Shown one piece after another: positions 51,813 through 60,429 of a DNA stretch of 64,000 nucleotides. The notes beneath the pieces were generated by a model. That model did no database searches. It had not been told where the DNA came from and worked only from the letters and a program-made list of their open reading frames with translations. How positions within the stretch are numbered: position 1 is the first letter of the stretch; each line of letters begins with the position of its first letter. Made by a program: the position numbers and the translations under genes. The stretch is from Rubellimicrobium arenae (GTDB lineage Bacteria > Pseudomonadota > Alphaproteobacteria > Rhodobacterales > Rhodobacteraceae): contig NZ_JAFMSS010000002.1 in the NCBI RefSeq assembly GCF_017916295.1, forward strand, positions 248,001 through 312,000. The letters are read 5' to 3'.

Positions 51813-52229
51813 ATGGACGATCACGCCACCACGGCCACGGCCGCCCAGACCCTCGCGGATGTCGAGGAACGGCCCACCTGGCCCGCCGTGCGGCGCGGCC
51901 TCCTTCGGCGCTGCCCGAACTGCGGCCAAGGCCACCTCTTCGACGGCTACCTGAAGGTGACGGACACCTGCGCCGCGTGCGGCGAGGTGCTCAAGCACCA
52001 CCGCGCCGACGATGGCCCGGCCTACCTCACGATCCTGATCGTGGGGCACCTGCTGGCCTTCGTCATGCACTTCGTCTGGGTGAACTTCCGGCCCGAGCCG
52101 CTGGTCTTCGCGACCATCCTCACGGTGTTCGCGGTCGGGCTGTCGCTCTGGCTGTTACCGCGCTTCAAGGGCGCGATCGTGGGCTACCAGTGGGCCCACC
52201 GGATGCACGGCTTCGACGACGGGCGCTGA
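51813..52229 (+). CDS. DUF983 membrane protein
   Basis: A protein of 138 residues. A four-cysteine cluster (CPNCGQGHLF and CAACGEVL) precedes two transmembrane helices (about 72-92 and 97-117). The DUF983 family is widespread in alphaproteobacteria and has no established function; links to cytochrome oxidase gene sets have been noted. The last 75 bases overlap the end of the desaturase gene on the other strand. Confidence 0.88.
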   Translation: MDDHATTATAAQTLADVEERPTWPAVRRGLLRRCPNCGQGHLFDGYLKVTDTCAACGEVLKHHRADDGPAYLTILIVGHLLAFVMHFVWVNFRPEPLVFATILTVFAVGLSLWLLPRFKGAIVGYQWAHRMHGFDDGR

Positions 52230-53129
52230 GCGCGGCGCCCGGCGCAGGATCGGGTGGGGGACCGGATCCTTGGCCCGGAACAGGTGCCGTCCGAAGATCT
52301 CCCGGTAGGACCGGTACCGATAGCCGCCGTTCACGCCCAGGTAGCGGGCCGGATTCGACCGGTAAAGGCCGGGCAGCCGGTACCAGGGCACGCGCGGGTG
52401 CATGTGGTGCACGACGTGGAGGTTGTTGTTGAGGAACAGGAGGGCGAGCGGCCCCCGGTCCTCGATGATGACGGTGCGGCCCCGCACCTTCTCGTGGGCC
52501 TGATGCTCCAGGAAGGTCCGGATCTTGAGAAGCGACAGCCCGAGATAGGCCGCCGCGAGGTAGGCCCAGACCGGCATCGGCGACACCGCGACGACGACCA
52601 TCACCAAGAGCGCGGCAGGCAGGTGCCAGAGCCAGCCCTGCGCCACCCGCCGGTCGCCCGCGCGCAGCAGGCGCGCCTCCGACTGCATCCAGAACACCTG
52701 CCCGACCAGCGGGCCGATGAGCAGCCGCCCGGCCAGGGTGTTGTTCAGGCGCAGCACGCCCCGAAGCCAGCCGGGCAGCCGCCGCCAGTCGCCTTCGGCC
52801 ATGTAGTTCGATTCGGGGTCGTCATAGGGATCGGTCAGCACCGCGTCCTGATGGTGGGCGAGGTGGCTGTCGCGGAAGCGCAGGTAGGGCACCACGAGGG
52901 TCAGGGCCGGGAACACCAGCGCCGCGTTCAGGCGCGGGTCGCGAAACGGATGGCCGTGGATGACCTCGTGCTGGAGCGAGGAATGCTGGGCGATGGCCCA
53001 GGCGGCCACCGGCACCGCGATCCAGAGCGACAGGTCGGATAGCCAGAACACCGCCGCGCCCCAGGCCGCGTAGCAGGCCAGCAGCAATCCCAGCGTCGGC
53101 CATTCGGCCGCCCGCAGCATCCGTTTCAT
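52155..53129 (-). CDS. Fatty acid desaturase
   Basis: A membrane di-iron desaturase of 324 residues. The three histidine boxes are HEVIHGH, HLAHH and LHVVHHMHP. It would introduce double bonds into fatty acyl chains and so tune membrane fluidity. ATG 53129 is preferred over upstream in-frame sequence. Its C-terminal 25 codons overlap the DUF983 gene in antisense. It is divergent from an XRE regulator that may control it. Confidence 0.92.
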   Translation of the reverse strand: MKRMLRAAEWPTLGLLLACYAAWGAAVFWLSDLSLWIAVPVAAWAIAQHSSLQHEVIHGHPFRDPRLNAALVFPALTLVVPYLRFRDSHLAHHQDAVLTDPYDDPESNYMAEGDWRRLPGWLRGVLRLNNTLAGRLLIGPLVGQVFWMQSEARLLRAGDRRVAQGWLWHLPAALLVMVVVAVSPMPVWAYLAAAYLGLSLLKIRTFLEHQAHEKVRGRTVIIEDRGPLALLFLNNNLHVVHHMHPRVPWYRLPGLYRSNPARYLGVNGGYRYRSYREIFGRHLFRAKDPVPHPILRRAPRSAPVVEAVHPVGPLVAHDRALEAR

Positions 53130-53214
53130 GTCATGTCCTCTGTCGCCGCCGTCCCGAAGCGGTCCTTGGCCCGAATCCTGACAGAAGGCCCTTGACGCGC
53201 CCATTCGGCATCTG

Positions 53215-53240
53215 CGCAACATTTCCGCAACTCTGTTGCG
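53215..53240. promoter_or_regulatory. Candidate operator for the XRE regulator
   Basis: CGCAAC occurs at 53215-53220 and again at 53226-53231, exactly 11 bp (one helical turn) apart, followed by its complement GTTGCG at 53235-53240. The last two form an inverted repeat with a three-base spacer. The site lies 11 bases before the regulator gene in the divergent region with the desaturase, as expected for autoregulation and control of the neighbour. Confidence 0.6.
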
Positions 53241-53251
53241 TTCGGTCAACG

Positions 53252-54109
53252 ATGTCGGAAAAGATCGACAAACGCGCCCGATCGGGCCTGTTCCGGCAGC
53301 GGCTCGCAACGGCCATGGCCGAGTCGGGCATGACCCAGGCCCGCCTGGCCCGCAGCATCGGGGTGGATCGCTCCACGATCTCGCAGCTTCTGGACACCGA
53401 GGCCGCGCGCCTTCCCAACGCCCAGGTGGCGGCGGAATGCGCGGGCGCGCTGGGCGTCTCGGCGGATTGGCTGCTGGGGCTGTCGGACCGGCGCGAGCCG
53501 GCGGCGGACCTCGTGGCGGCGGCCCTGACCATGACCGAGGCGCCGCGCGCGCTGGTGGACGACCAGATCTTCGCCTGGCACCGCGAGGCCGCCGGTTACA
53601 AGATCCGCCATGTCCCGGCGGGCCTGCCCGACATGATGAAGATCCCGGAGCTCCTGCATTGGGAATCGGAGCCCTCGCTGGGGCGGACCACCGACCAGGC
53701 CATCGGAGCGAGCCGGGACCGGCTGGACTGGATGCGCGGCGCCCGGTCGGACCACGAGATCGCCCTGCCCCTGCACGAGCTGGCGACCTTTGCGCGGGGC
53801 GAAGGCTATTATGCCGGGCTCGACCCCGCGCTGCGCCGCGCCCAGATCGCGCATATGAGGGAGCTGCACCGGCAGCTTTATCCGACCCTGCGGGTGCATC
53901 TGTATGACGCGCGGCGGGTGTTCTCGGCTCCGATCACGGTGTTCGGGCCGCTCCTCGCGGTGATCTATCTTGGGCGGCATTACCTGGCCTTCCGCGACAC
54001 GCACCGGGTGCAGGCCATCAGCCGGCATTTCGACGATCTCGTGCGCGAGGCGGCGGTCCCCTCCCGCGACTTCCCCCGTCACCTGGAGGAGCTGGCCGCC
54101 GGGTTCTGA
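53252..54109 (+). CDS. XRE-family helix-turn-helix regulator
   Basis: A regulator of 285 residues. The N-terminal HTH (about 12-75) includes MTQARLARSIGVDRSTISQLL. The large C-terminal part (KIRHVPAGLPDMMKIPELLHW, LYDARRVFSAPITVFGPLLA) has no named domain I recognise and may bind a ligand. ATG 53252 is directly after the CGCAAC repeat. Divergent placement suggests that it controls the fatty acid desaturase; the sensed molecule is unknown. Confidence 0.88.
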   Translation: MSEKIDKRARSGLFRQRLATAMAESGMTQARLARSIGVDRSTISQLLDTEAARLPNAQVAAECAGALGVSADWLLGLSDRREPAADLVAAALTMTEAPRALVDDQIFAWHREAAGYKIRHVPAGLPDMMKIPELLHWESEPSLGRTTDQAIGASRDRLDWMRGARSDHEIALPLHELATFARGEGYYAGLDPALRRAQIAHMRELHRQLYPTLRVHLYDARRVFSAPITVFGPLLAVIYLGRHYLAFRDTHRVQAISRHFDDLVREAAVPSRDFPRHLEELAAGF

Positions 54110-54111
54110 CC

Positions 54112-54141
54112 GCTTGCCGCGGTCCCGGGGGTCGGGCAAGC
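54112..54141 (+). terminator. Possible terminator hairpin after the XRE regulator
   Basis: GCTTGCC (54112-54118) and GGCAAGC (54135-54141) form a 7-bp stem with a 16-base GC-rich loop, followed by only TTT. Weak as an intrinsic terminator. Confidence 0.35.
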
Positions 54142-54171
54142 TTTGGGGGACGTTTCCCAAGGAAGGATGCG

Positions 54172-54633
54172 ATGCTCCTGTTCCTGATCTTCCTCCTCGC
54201 CTGCCTTTGCGCGGGGATGACCGGCTACCTGTTCCCCACGGGGGACTGGTACAGCCGGCTGCGCAAGCCCGACTGGACGCCGCCGAACTGGGCCTTTCCG
54301 GTGGTCTGGACGACGCTTTACCTGTTCATGGCGATCGCCGGGGCGCGGGTGGCGTCGATCGGCGGGCCGGGGGCCACGACCGCGCTGGCCTTCTGGGCGC
54401 TCCAGATCGCGGCCAACACGCTCTGGACGCCGACGGTCTTCGGGCAGCACCGGCTCCGGCTGGGCCTTGGGGTGATCGGCCTGCTGTGGATCGCCGTGTT
54501 CGGTGCGATGATCGCGCATTGGAGCGTCTCGACCTTCGCGGGCCTCCTGTTCCTGCCCTACCTCGTCTGGGTGAGCATCGCGGCCGCGCTCAATGCCGCC
54601 CTGATCCGGCTGAACCCGGGCGAGGCGCGCTGA
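54172..54633 (+). CDS. tspO: TspO/MBR family tryptophan-rich sensory protein
   Basis: A protein of 153 residues with five hydrophobic helices and the family motifs KPDWTPPNWAFPVVWTTLY and LWTPTVFG. TspO binds porphyrins in the outer or cell membrane; in Rhodobacter it modulates pigment and photosynthesis gene expression. The related signature WxPPxWxFPxVW is intact. It is a single gene followed closely by tRNA-Gly on the other strand. Confidence 0.93.
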   Translation: MLLFLIFLLACLCAGMTGYLFPTGDWYSRLRKPDWTPPNWAFPVVWTTLYLFMAIAGARVASIGGPGATTALAFWALQIAANTLWTPTVFGQHRLRLGLGVIGLLWIAVFGAMIAHWSVSTFAGLLFLPYLVWVSIAAALNAALIRLNPGEAR

Positions 54634-54676
54634 TCTGCGAGGAGACTGGCCCGCCCCGCTGGGGGCTGGCCGTTGC

Positions 54677-54750
54677 TGGAGCGGGTAGCGGGAATCGAAC
54701 CCGCCCCATCAGCTTGGAAGGCTGAGGCGCTACCACTACACCATACCCGC
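54677..54750 (-). tRNA. tRNA-Gly (anticodon TCC)
   Basis: On the minus strand the acceptor arm GCGGGTA (54750-54744) pairs with TACCCGC (54687-54681), the anticodon loop reads CTTCCAA with anticodon TCC, and the T arm contains GGTTCGATTCC. The discriminator is T and the CCA end appears encoded (54679-54677). All arms are complete. No integrase or repeat is attached to it. Confidence 0.95.
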
Positions 54751-54796
54751 GCTCCGGGTGTCATATAGGCCGACGTCGGCCCCGCGCGCAAGCCCG

Positions 54797-55471
54797 TCAG
54801 GCGGGGTTCAGGGGAACCGGCACGATCAGCCCTTCGCCCTGGGACCTGGACGAGTTGATCTCGGTCCCGACGCGGACCATCTCGAGCGCATTGTCCGGCA
54901 CGGCGCCCATGAGCCGGGCGGCGCCCTTCCCTTCCTCGCCCAGCCAGAGCGGCCAGTCCTCGGGTTCGAGGATGACCGGGAGGCGGTCGTGGATGCGCGA
55001 CATCCGGGCGTTGGCGGCGCAGGTGACGATGGCGACCGTGGACATCAGGTCCTCGCCCCGCCCCCAGTCCTGCCAGAGCGCCGCAAAGACCATGGGCGCG
55101 CCGTCGCTCCGGGTGACGTACCAGGGCAAGGGCTTCTTGGGATCGCTCCGGTCCCATTCGTAGAAGCCCGAGGCGGGCACGAGGCAGCGGCGTTCGCGGA
55201 TGGCGGCCCGGAAGGCGGGCTTTTCAGCGACTGTCTCGCTGCGGGCGTTGATGAGGAGCGGGCCGTCGTTCGGCGTCTTGTACCAGTGGGGGACCAGGCC
55301 CCAGCGCATCGGACGGTAAAGCCGCCGTTCCTCCTCCCGGGTGCAGACGGCGATGCGCTGCGTCGGGCAGACGTTGAAGTTCGGCACCTCCGGCAGGTCG
55401 TTGGCCGGTTGTGCCGCGAAAAGCTGCGCCATGGCGTCATGGGGCAGCGTGATGGCCATGCGTCCGCACAT
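54797..55471 (-). CDS. SOS response-associated peptidase (YedK/HMCES family)
   Basis: SRAP proteins form a covalent thiazolidine link with abasic sites in single-stranded DNA to shield them. The 224-residue protein starts MCGRMAIT, so C2 becomes the N-terminal nucleophile after Met removal. Other active-site parts are N in INARSET, E in GFYEWDR and H in RIHDRLPVIL. ATG 55471 is required to place the cysteine at position 2, so the open frame to 55501 is not used. Confidence 0.95.
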   Translation of the reverse strand: MCGRMAITLPHDAMAQLFAAQPANDLPEVPNFNVCPTQRIAVCTREEERRLYRPMRWGLVPHWYKTPNDGPLLINARSETVAEKPAFRAAIRERRCLVPASGFYEWDRSDPKKPLPWYVTRSDGAPMVFAALWQDWGRGEDLMSTVAIVTCAANARMSRIHDRLPVILEPEDWPLWLGEEGKGAARLMGAVPDNALEMVRVGTEINSSRSQGEGLIVPVPLNPA

Positions 55472-55513
55472 GGGGGAAAGGTGGCGCGGGACCCGCGCCA
55501 CCGCAAGGGGTCG

Positions 55514-57115
55514 TCAGGGATTCGCCGGGGCGGCGGGAAGCTCGCCCGTCACGGTGATCCGGCCGTCCACGAAGGGCGTGTAGGGCTGGTGCGCCGCGAG
55601 GTATTCGGCGGTGACGTCGGCCAGGTCGGGGCCGTAGTCGTAGGGGTTCTGGGCGTCGATGAACATCTCGAAGCCGTCCCCGCCCTGGCGCACGTAGTTG
55701 TTCGTGACCACGCCATAGGTCGCGGCCGGGTCGATCGGCGCCCAGGCGTCGCCACCCACGAGCACCATCACGTCGGACACGCGGGACCCGGCGGGCTTGG
55801 ACAGGTCGATGCTGTACTCGAGCCCGGCGACCTGCGCGAATCGGCCGGCCTGCTCCTCGATCTCGCTTGCGCCGTTCTCGAGGGCCTCGACGATGGTCTG
55901 CCCGTCCGTCTGGAAGGTCGAAAGCGTGTTCTGGAACGGAAGCACGGTCAGCACCTCGCCCATCGTGACGGGCCCGGCGTCGATGGAGGCGCGCAGCCCG
56001 CCGCCGTTGGCGATGGCGATCGTCACGCCCTGGTCCTTGACGCGGTCCAGCATGGCCTCGGCCACGAGGTTGCCCATCTCGCATTCGACGGCGCGGCAGG
56101 ACTCCCGCTCTCCGTCGACGGCGTCCGCGGTCTCGGCCACGACCTTGGCGCGCAGCTCGTTCAGCGGCTCGGCCAGCTCGGCGACGCGGGCCTTGGCGGC
56201 CTCGTCCTCGGCCACCGAGGCGTCGAGCAGGATCGGGTCGCCCGAGGCCGCCGTCACGTTGCCCTGGTCGTCGAAGGTGACCGTCAGCTCGCCCAGGTAC
56301 TTGCCGTAGGACCGCGCGGTCACGATGGGGACATTGTTGACCATGGTCGGATAGGGTCCGGCGGCGCCCTCCTCGGTGTTCGACAGAAGGGTATGGGAAT
56401 GCCCGCCGACGATCACGTCGACGCCGGTCAGCTGCTGCGCCAGGGCCTGGTCCTCGACGTAGCCGGCATGGCTCAGCAGGATGATCTTGTTCACCCCCTG
56501 CCCGGTCAGGTCGTCGATGGCCTGCTGCGCGGCATCATACGGAACGAAGTTCACATTCGGGCCCGGCGCGGCGATCTCGGGCGTTTCCAGGGTCGTCAGG
56601 CCGACGACGCCGATCCGTTCGCCGCCCACCTCGATCACCGTGGACTTCGCGATCTTGCCGGCAAGCTCGGGCTCCCGCGAGGCGTCGATGTTGGCCGACA
56701 GGACGGGGATCTTCAGCGCGTCGATGAACCGGCCCAGCACGGCCGGGCCATCATCGAACTCGTGGTTGCCGACGGCCATGGCCTGGTAGCCCAGCTGGGG
56801 CATGAACTCGGCCGACATCGCGCCCTTGTACTGGGTGTACAGGAGCGAGCCCTGGAACTGGTCGCCTGCATCCACCAGGATACTGTTCTCGGCCCGCCCG
56901 CGCGCGTCGTTCACGGCGGTGATGAGCCGGCCGATGCCCCCGAAGCACTCGTTGGCGGCGGCGTCCTCCTCCGAGCAGGTCGAGTCGCTGCCGTTGATGG
57001 GCTCGAACCGGTCGTGGAAGTCGTTGGTGTGAAGGATGGTCAGCGTGAAGTCGGCCGCGGCCTGGGTGGCAAGCAGCGCGACCCCGGCCGTGGTGAGCCA
57101 GAGGCGAAGGGACAT
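55514..57115 (-). CDS. Periplasmic bifunctional metallophosphatase/5'-nucleotidase
   Basis: A secreted enzyme of 533 residues that removes phosphate from nucleotides and related esters. The signal peptide ends near QAAA-D22. Metal-binding motifs are TNDFHDR (D32, H34), GDQFQGS, GNHEFDDG and GGHSHTLL; the C-terminal substrate domain contains NGGGLRASID. It can supply nucleosides for the BMP-type importer, although the genes are far apart. Confidence 0.95.
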   Translation of the reverse strand: MSLRLWLTTAGVALLATQAAADFTLTILHTNDFHDRFEPINGSDSTCSEEDAAANECFGGIGRLITAVNDARGRAENSILVDAGDQFQGSLLYTQYKGAMSAEFMPQLGYQAMAVGNHEFDDGPAVLGRFIDALKIPVLSANIDASREPELAGKIAKSTVIEVGGERIGVVGLTTLETPEIAAPGPNVNFVPYDAAQQAIDDLTGQGVNKIILLSHAGYVEDQALAQQLTGVDVIVGGHSHTLLSNTEEGAAGPYPTMVNNVPIVTARSYGKYLGELTVTFDDQGNVTAASGDPILLDASVAEDEAAKARVAELAEPLNELRAKVVAETADAVDGERESCRAVECEMGNLVAEAMLDRVKDQGVTIAIANGGGLRASIDAGPVTMGEVLTVLPFQNTLSTFQTDGQTIVEALENGASEIEEQAGRFAQVAGLEYSIDLSKPAGSRVSDVMVLVGGDAWAPIDPAATYGVVTNNYVRQGGDGFEMFIDAQNPYDYGPDLADVTAEYLAAHQPYTPFVDGRITVTGELPAAPANP

Positions 57116-57252
57116 GGGGGCAGTCTCCCTGGGTTGTTTTGCCGTCTAATCTGCACTGGCCTTCGGCACAGTCAAAGCCGTACTGCCCGGACTTTGCGAA
57201 GAGGGCGTGACGTCGCTTGACCCCCGCGCCGACCCGGCGCATCTGGCGGGGC

Positions 57253-57585
57253 ATGGCCATCTACAAGATCTTCCGCGCCCCCGAATGGGAGGAGTTCGCC
57301 GCCGCCGGGCACAGCCTGGGGGCGCCCATCGACCGCCAGGACGGCTTTGTCCACCTTTCGACCGCCGAGCAGGTGGAGGAAACGGCCGCCCGGCATTTCG
57401 CGGGCGAGGACGGGCTCATGCTCCTCGCCGTCGATGAGGGGCGGCTCGTGCCCGAGCTGAAATGGGAGCCGTCGCGCGGCGGCGCCCTGTTCCCGCACCT
57501 TTACCGCGAGCTTCGGGCGGAGGACGTGATCTGGTCCGCTCCCCTGCCCCTCGAGGGCGGGCGGCACAGGTTCCCCGCGCCGTGA
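57253..57585 (+). CDS. DUF952 family protein
   Basis: A small cytoplasmic protein of 110 residues. MAIYKIFRAPEWEEFAAAG and DGFVHLSTAEQVEETAARHF are the family pattern. The family lies near bacterial and eukaryotic ADP-ribose-related folds, but no activity is assigned. ATG 57253 is used; TTG 57217 is an unlikely earlier start. The stop overlaps the GTG start of pyrD, so the two are coupled. Confidence 0.9.
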   Translation: MAIYKIFRAPEWEEFAAAGHSLGAPIDRQDGFVHLSTAEQVEETAARHFAGEDGLMLLAVDEGRLVPELKWEPSRGGALFPHLYRELRAEDVIWSAPLPLEGGRHRFPAP

Positions 57586-58637
57586 GGCGGCTGGTCGAGC
57601 AGGCGGGGCTCCGCGCCCTGCGGCGGATGGACCCCGAGGCGGCCCATGGTCTCGCGCTCCGGGCGCTGCGGTCGGGCCTGGGGCCGGTCGGGGGGCCGGT
57701 GACCTCGGCCCGGCTTCGGACCAACCTCGCGGGGCTGGTCCTGCCGAACCCGGTCGGCGTCGCCGCAGGATTCGACAAGAACGCCGTCGCCCTGGCGGGT
57801 CTGGCGCGGAGCCCGCTGGGCTTTGTCGAGGTCGGCGCCGTCACGCCACGCCCGCAGGAGGGCAATCCCAGGCCCCGCCTGTTCCGGCTGACCGAGGACC
57901 GGGCCGTCATCAACCGCTTCGGCTTCAACAACGACGGCATGGAGGCCGTGGGCGACCGCCTCGCGCGGCGCCCGGACGGGATGGTGCTGGGGGTCAATCT
58001 CGGCGCCAACAGGGACAGCGCGGACCGGGCCGGCGACTTCGCCCTCGTGCTCGGGCGGCTCGGCCCCTTCGCGGATTTCGCGACCGTGAACGTATCCTCG
58101 CCCAACACCGAGCGGTTGCGGGACCTTCAGGGCCGAGCGGCGCTGTCGGCCCTTCTGGCCCGCGTCATGGAAGCGCGCGAAGGCCTGCCGCGGTCCATTC
58201 CGGTCCTGCTCAAGATCGCGCCCGACCTGAGCGCGGAGGAGTTGGCCGACGTGGCCGAGGTGGCGAACGGCTCGGGCCTGTCCGGCCTCGTGGCGACCAA
58301 CACGACGCTGTCGCGGGACGGGCTCCGGAGCTCCCATGCAGGGGAAAAGGGCGGCCTGTCGGGCGCGCCGCTGTTCGAGCGCTCCACCCGCGTCCTGGCG
58401 CGGCTCTCGACGCTGACCGACCTGCCGCTGATCGGAGTGGGGGGCGTGGATTCGGCCGAAGCGGCCTTCGCCAAGATCCGGGCCGGGGCCAGCGCCGTCC
58501 AGCTTTACACCGCACTGGCCTATGGCGGCCTGTCGCTCGCGGGGGAGATCGCCCGGGGGCTGGACGCGCTCCTGGCCCGGCACGGCTTCGAATCCGTGGC
58601 CCAGGCCGTGGGCACCGGGCGCGGCGACTGGCTCTAG
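57582..58637 (+). CDS. pyrD: Quinone-dependent dihydroorotate dehydrogenase
   Basis: A class 2 enzyme of 351 residues that oxidises dihydroorotate to orotate at the membrane in pyrimidine synthesis. Signatures are GVAAGFDKNA, NRFGFNNDGM, VNVSSPNT (catalytic serine), VATNTTLSRDGL and GVGGVDSAEAA. The N-terminal helices for membrane association are present. It starts at GTG 57582, overlapping the DUF952 stop, and its stop overlaps the convergent MATE gene by four bases. Confidence 0.96.
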   Translation: MRRLVEQAGLRALRRMDPEAAHGLALRALRSGLGPVGGPVTSARLRTNLAGLVLPNPVGVAAGFDKNAVALAGLARSPLGFVEVGAVTPRPQEGNPRPRLFRLTEDRAVINRFGFNNDGMEAVGDRLARRPDGMVLGVNLGANRDSADRAGDFALVLGRLGPFADFATVNVSSPNTERLRDLQGRAALSALLARVMEAREGLPRSIPVLLKIAPDLSAEELADVAEVANGSGLSGLVATNTTLSRDGLRSSHAGEKGGLSGAPLFERSTRVLARLSTLTDLPLIGVGGVDSAEAAFAKIRAGASAVQLYTALAYGGLSLAGEIARGLDALLARHGFESVAQAVGTGRGDWL

Positions 58638-59941
58638 GCCGCCGCGCGTTCCAGCGCCGGATAGCGCCAGGCCAGGGTGACGGCGCGCAGGAGCCAGCTC
58701 AGCGCGAGGGCGCCCCACAGCCCGTGGTTCCCGAAGGCCAGGGTGAGCGGCCAGGCTGCGGCGAAGTAGAGCGCGACCGCCAGCACCGTCATGTTCCGCA
58801 TGTCGCGGGTCCGCGTCGCGCCGATGAAGATGCCATCCAGCATCCAGGACGGCAGCCCGGCGAGCGGCGCCGCGACGACCCAGGGAAGGAAGCGCGCCGC
58901 CTCGGCCCGCACCTCGGGCGAGGTGGTCATCGCAGCGACGACCGCAGGGCCTGCCGCCGCATAGGCCAGGCCCAGCAGCACCGCCATGGCGAGCCCCCAG
59001 ACCGAGGCGACCCGGATGCCCTGGCGCAGGTCGCCGATCCGCCCCGCCCCGAAGGCCTGCCCGACCAGCGCCTCGGTGGCGAAGGCGAAGCCGTCGAGCG
59101 CGAAGGCCGCGACGTTCACGAACTGCATCAGCACTTGGTTGGCGGCGAGCGTGACATCCCCGAGCCCCGCGCCCCAGAACTGGAAGCTGACGAAGATCGA
59201 CAGGAGCAGAACGGTCCGCACCAGGATGTCGGCGTTCACGGCGGCCATGACGCGCAGCCGCGCCGGATCGAGCACGCGCGCCGGGTCCCGCCACGCCGCC
59301 CCCCGGAACGCATCGCGGCAGAGCCAGAGGCCCAGGAGGAAGCCGGACCATTCGGCCAGCGCCGTCGCCGCCGCGACGCCCGGCACCCCCCAGCCCAGCC
59401 CCAGCACGAACCAGACGTCGAGCACGATGTTCAGGCCGTTGGTCCAGAGCTGGATCGCCAGGACGCCGCGCGTCCGCTCCTGCCCGATGAGCCAGCCGTT
59501 GATCCCGTAGGCCGCGATCGCCGCCGGCGCGGACCAGATCCGGATCGCGAGATACTGGCGGGCCAGCTCCTCCACCTCGGCCGAGGCGGGCGACATGCGG
59601 AAGGCTGCGGCGGACAGGAGGCCCTGGAGGAGGATCAGCAGCACCCCTCCCCCCAGGCCGACCAGCAGCGCCCGCGCAAGCAGGGCGGCGACCTCGCCCG
59701 GTTCCCCGGCGCCGCGCGCCTGTGCGGTCAGTCCCGTGGTTCCCATCCGCAGGAAGCCGAACACCCAGTAGATGGAGCTCAGCACCACCGCGCCGATGCC
59801 CACCGCCCCGATCGGAGCGGCCTGCCCGAGCTGGCCGACGACGGCGGTGTCCACCGCCCCCAGCAGCGGCACGGTGGCGTTCGACAGCACGATGGGCAGC
59901 GCGATGCGCAGCACGCGCCCGTGGGTGATCGGCTCGCTCAC
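58634..59941 (-). CDS. MATE family efflux transporter (DinF-like)
   Basis: A 12-helix membrane protein of 435 residues that would export toxic compounds using a cation gradient. It opens LRIALPIVLSNATVPLLGAVDTA, a hallmark of the DinF subgroup, and ends with a hydrophobic repeat half typical of MATE proteins. The start is GTG 59941, overlapping the upstream thioesterase stop. It belongs to a three-gene operon with two thioesterases. Confidence 0.93.
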   Translation of the reverse strand: MSEPITHGRVLRIALPIVLSNATVPLLGAVDTAVVGQLGQAAPIGAVGIGAVVLSSIYWVFGFLRMGTTGLTAQARGAGEPGEVAALLARALLVGLGGGVLLILLQGLLSAAAFRMSPASAEVEELARQYLAIRIWSAPAAIAAYGINGWLIGQERTRGVLAIQLWTNGLNIVLDVWFVLGLGWGVPGVAAATALAEWSGFLLGLWLCRDAFRGAAWRDPARVLDPARLRVMAAVNADILVRTVLLLSIFVSFQFWGAGLGDVTLAANQVLMQFVNVAAFALDGFAFATEALVGQAFGAGRIGDLRQGIRVASVWGLAMAVLLGLAYAAAGPAVVAAMTTSPEVRAEAARFLPWVVAAPLAGLPSWMLDGIFIGATRTRDMRNMTVLAVALYFAAAWPLTLAFGNHGLWGALALSWLLRAVTLAWRYPALERAAA

Positions 59942-60429
59942 CCTGCGGCGTCCGGCATCAGGAAATGCCCCGTCGCCTGCGCGAAGAGCCGCGCGCGGTT
60001 GTCCTGCCAGGCCTCCACGTGGACGCTGGCGTAGCGGCGCCCCGACCGGTTCACCCGCGCCCGCGCATAGGCGTCGCGCGGCAGGCCGGACCGGAGGTAA
60101 TCCACCGTGAAATCGATGGTCTTGGGCAGGCGCACTGCGGCGTCGGGGCCGATCCGCCCGGCCTCCATCTCTTCCCACATCGCGGCCCAGGCCAGCTCGA
60201 TGACGGCCGTGCATTCCAGGAAGGCCGCCGTCGCCCCGCCATGCAGCGCCGGGAGCAGCGGGTTGCCGATCAGGTCGTCCCGGTAGGGCAGCACGGCCGT
60301 GAGCTCGTCCCCGCGGCGATCGAACCGCAGGCCGAGGAACCCAATGAACGGCACCCCGCCCACCAGCCGCTCGAGAGCGGCATCCCGGCGGCCCTTCACC
60401 ACCTGCACGGGTTCGGGGGGCGCCCTCAT
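59938..60429 (-). CDS. PaaI-type hotdog thioesterase 2
   Basis: A hotdog-fold protein of 163 residues, with NPLLPALHGGATAAFLECTA as the active-site helix region and FTVDYLRSGLPRDAYARARV as the core strand. Such enzymes cleave acyl-CoA thioesters. ATG 60429 overlaps the stop of the upstream thioesterase (ATGA). The substrate is unknown. Confidence 0.88.
   Translation of the reverse strand: MRAPPEPVQVVKGRRDAALERLVGGVPFIGFLGLRFDRRGDELTAVLPYRDDLIGNPLLPALHGGATAAFLECTAVIELAWAAMWEEMEAGRIGPDAAVRLPKTIDFTVDYLRSGLPRDAYARARVNRSGRRYASVHVEAWQDNRARLFAQATGHFLMPDAAG

Noticed and set aside
54677..54750. tRNA-Gly as an integration site for a mobile element
   Set aside because: There is no integrase, no duplicated tRNA 3' end and no change of base composition on either side.
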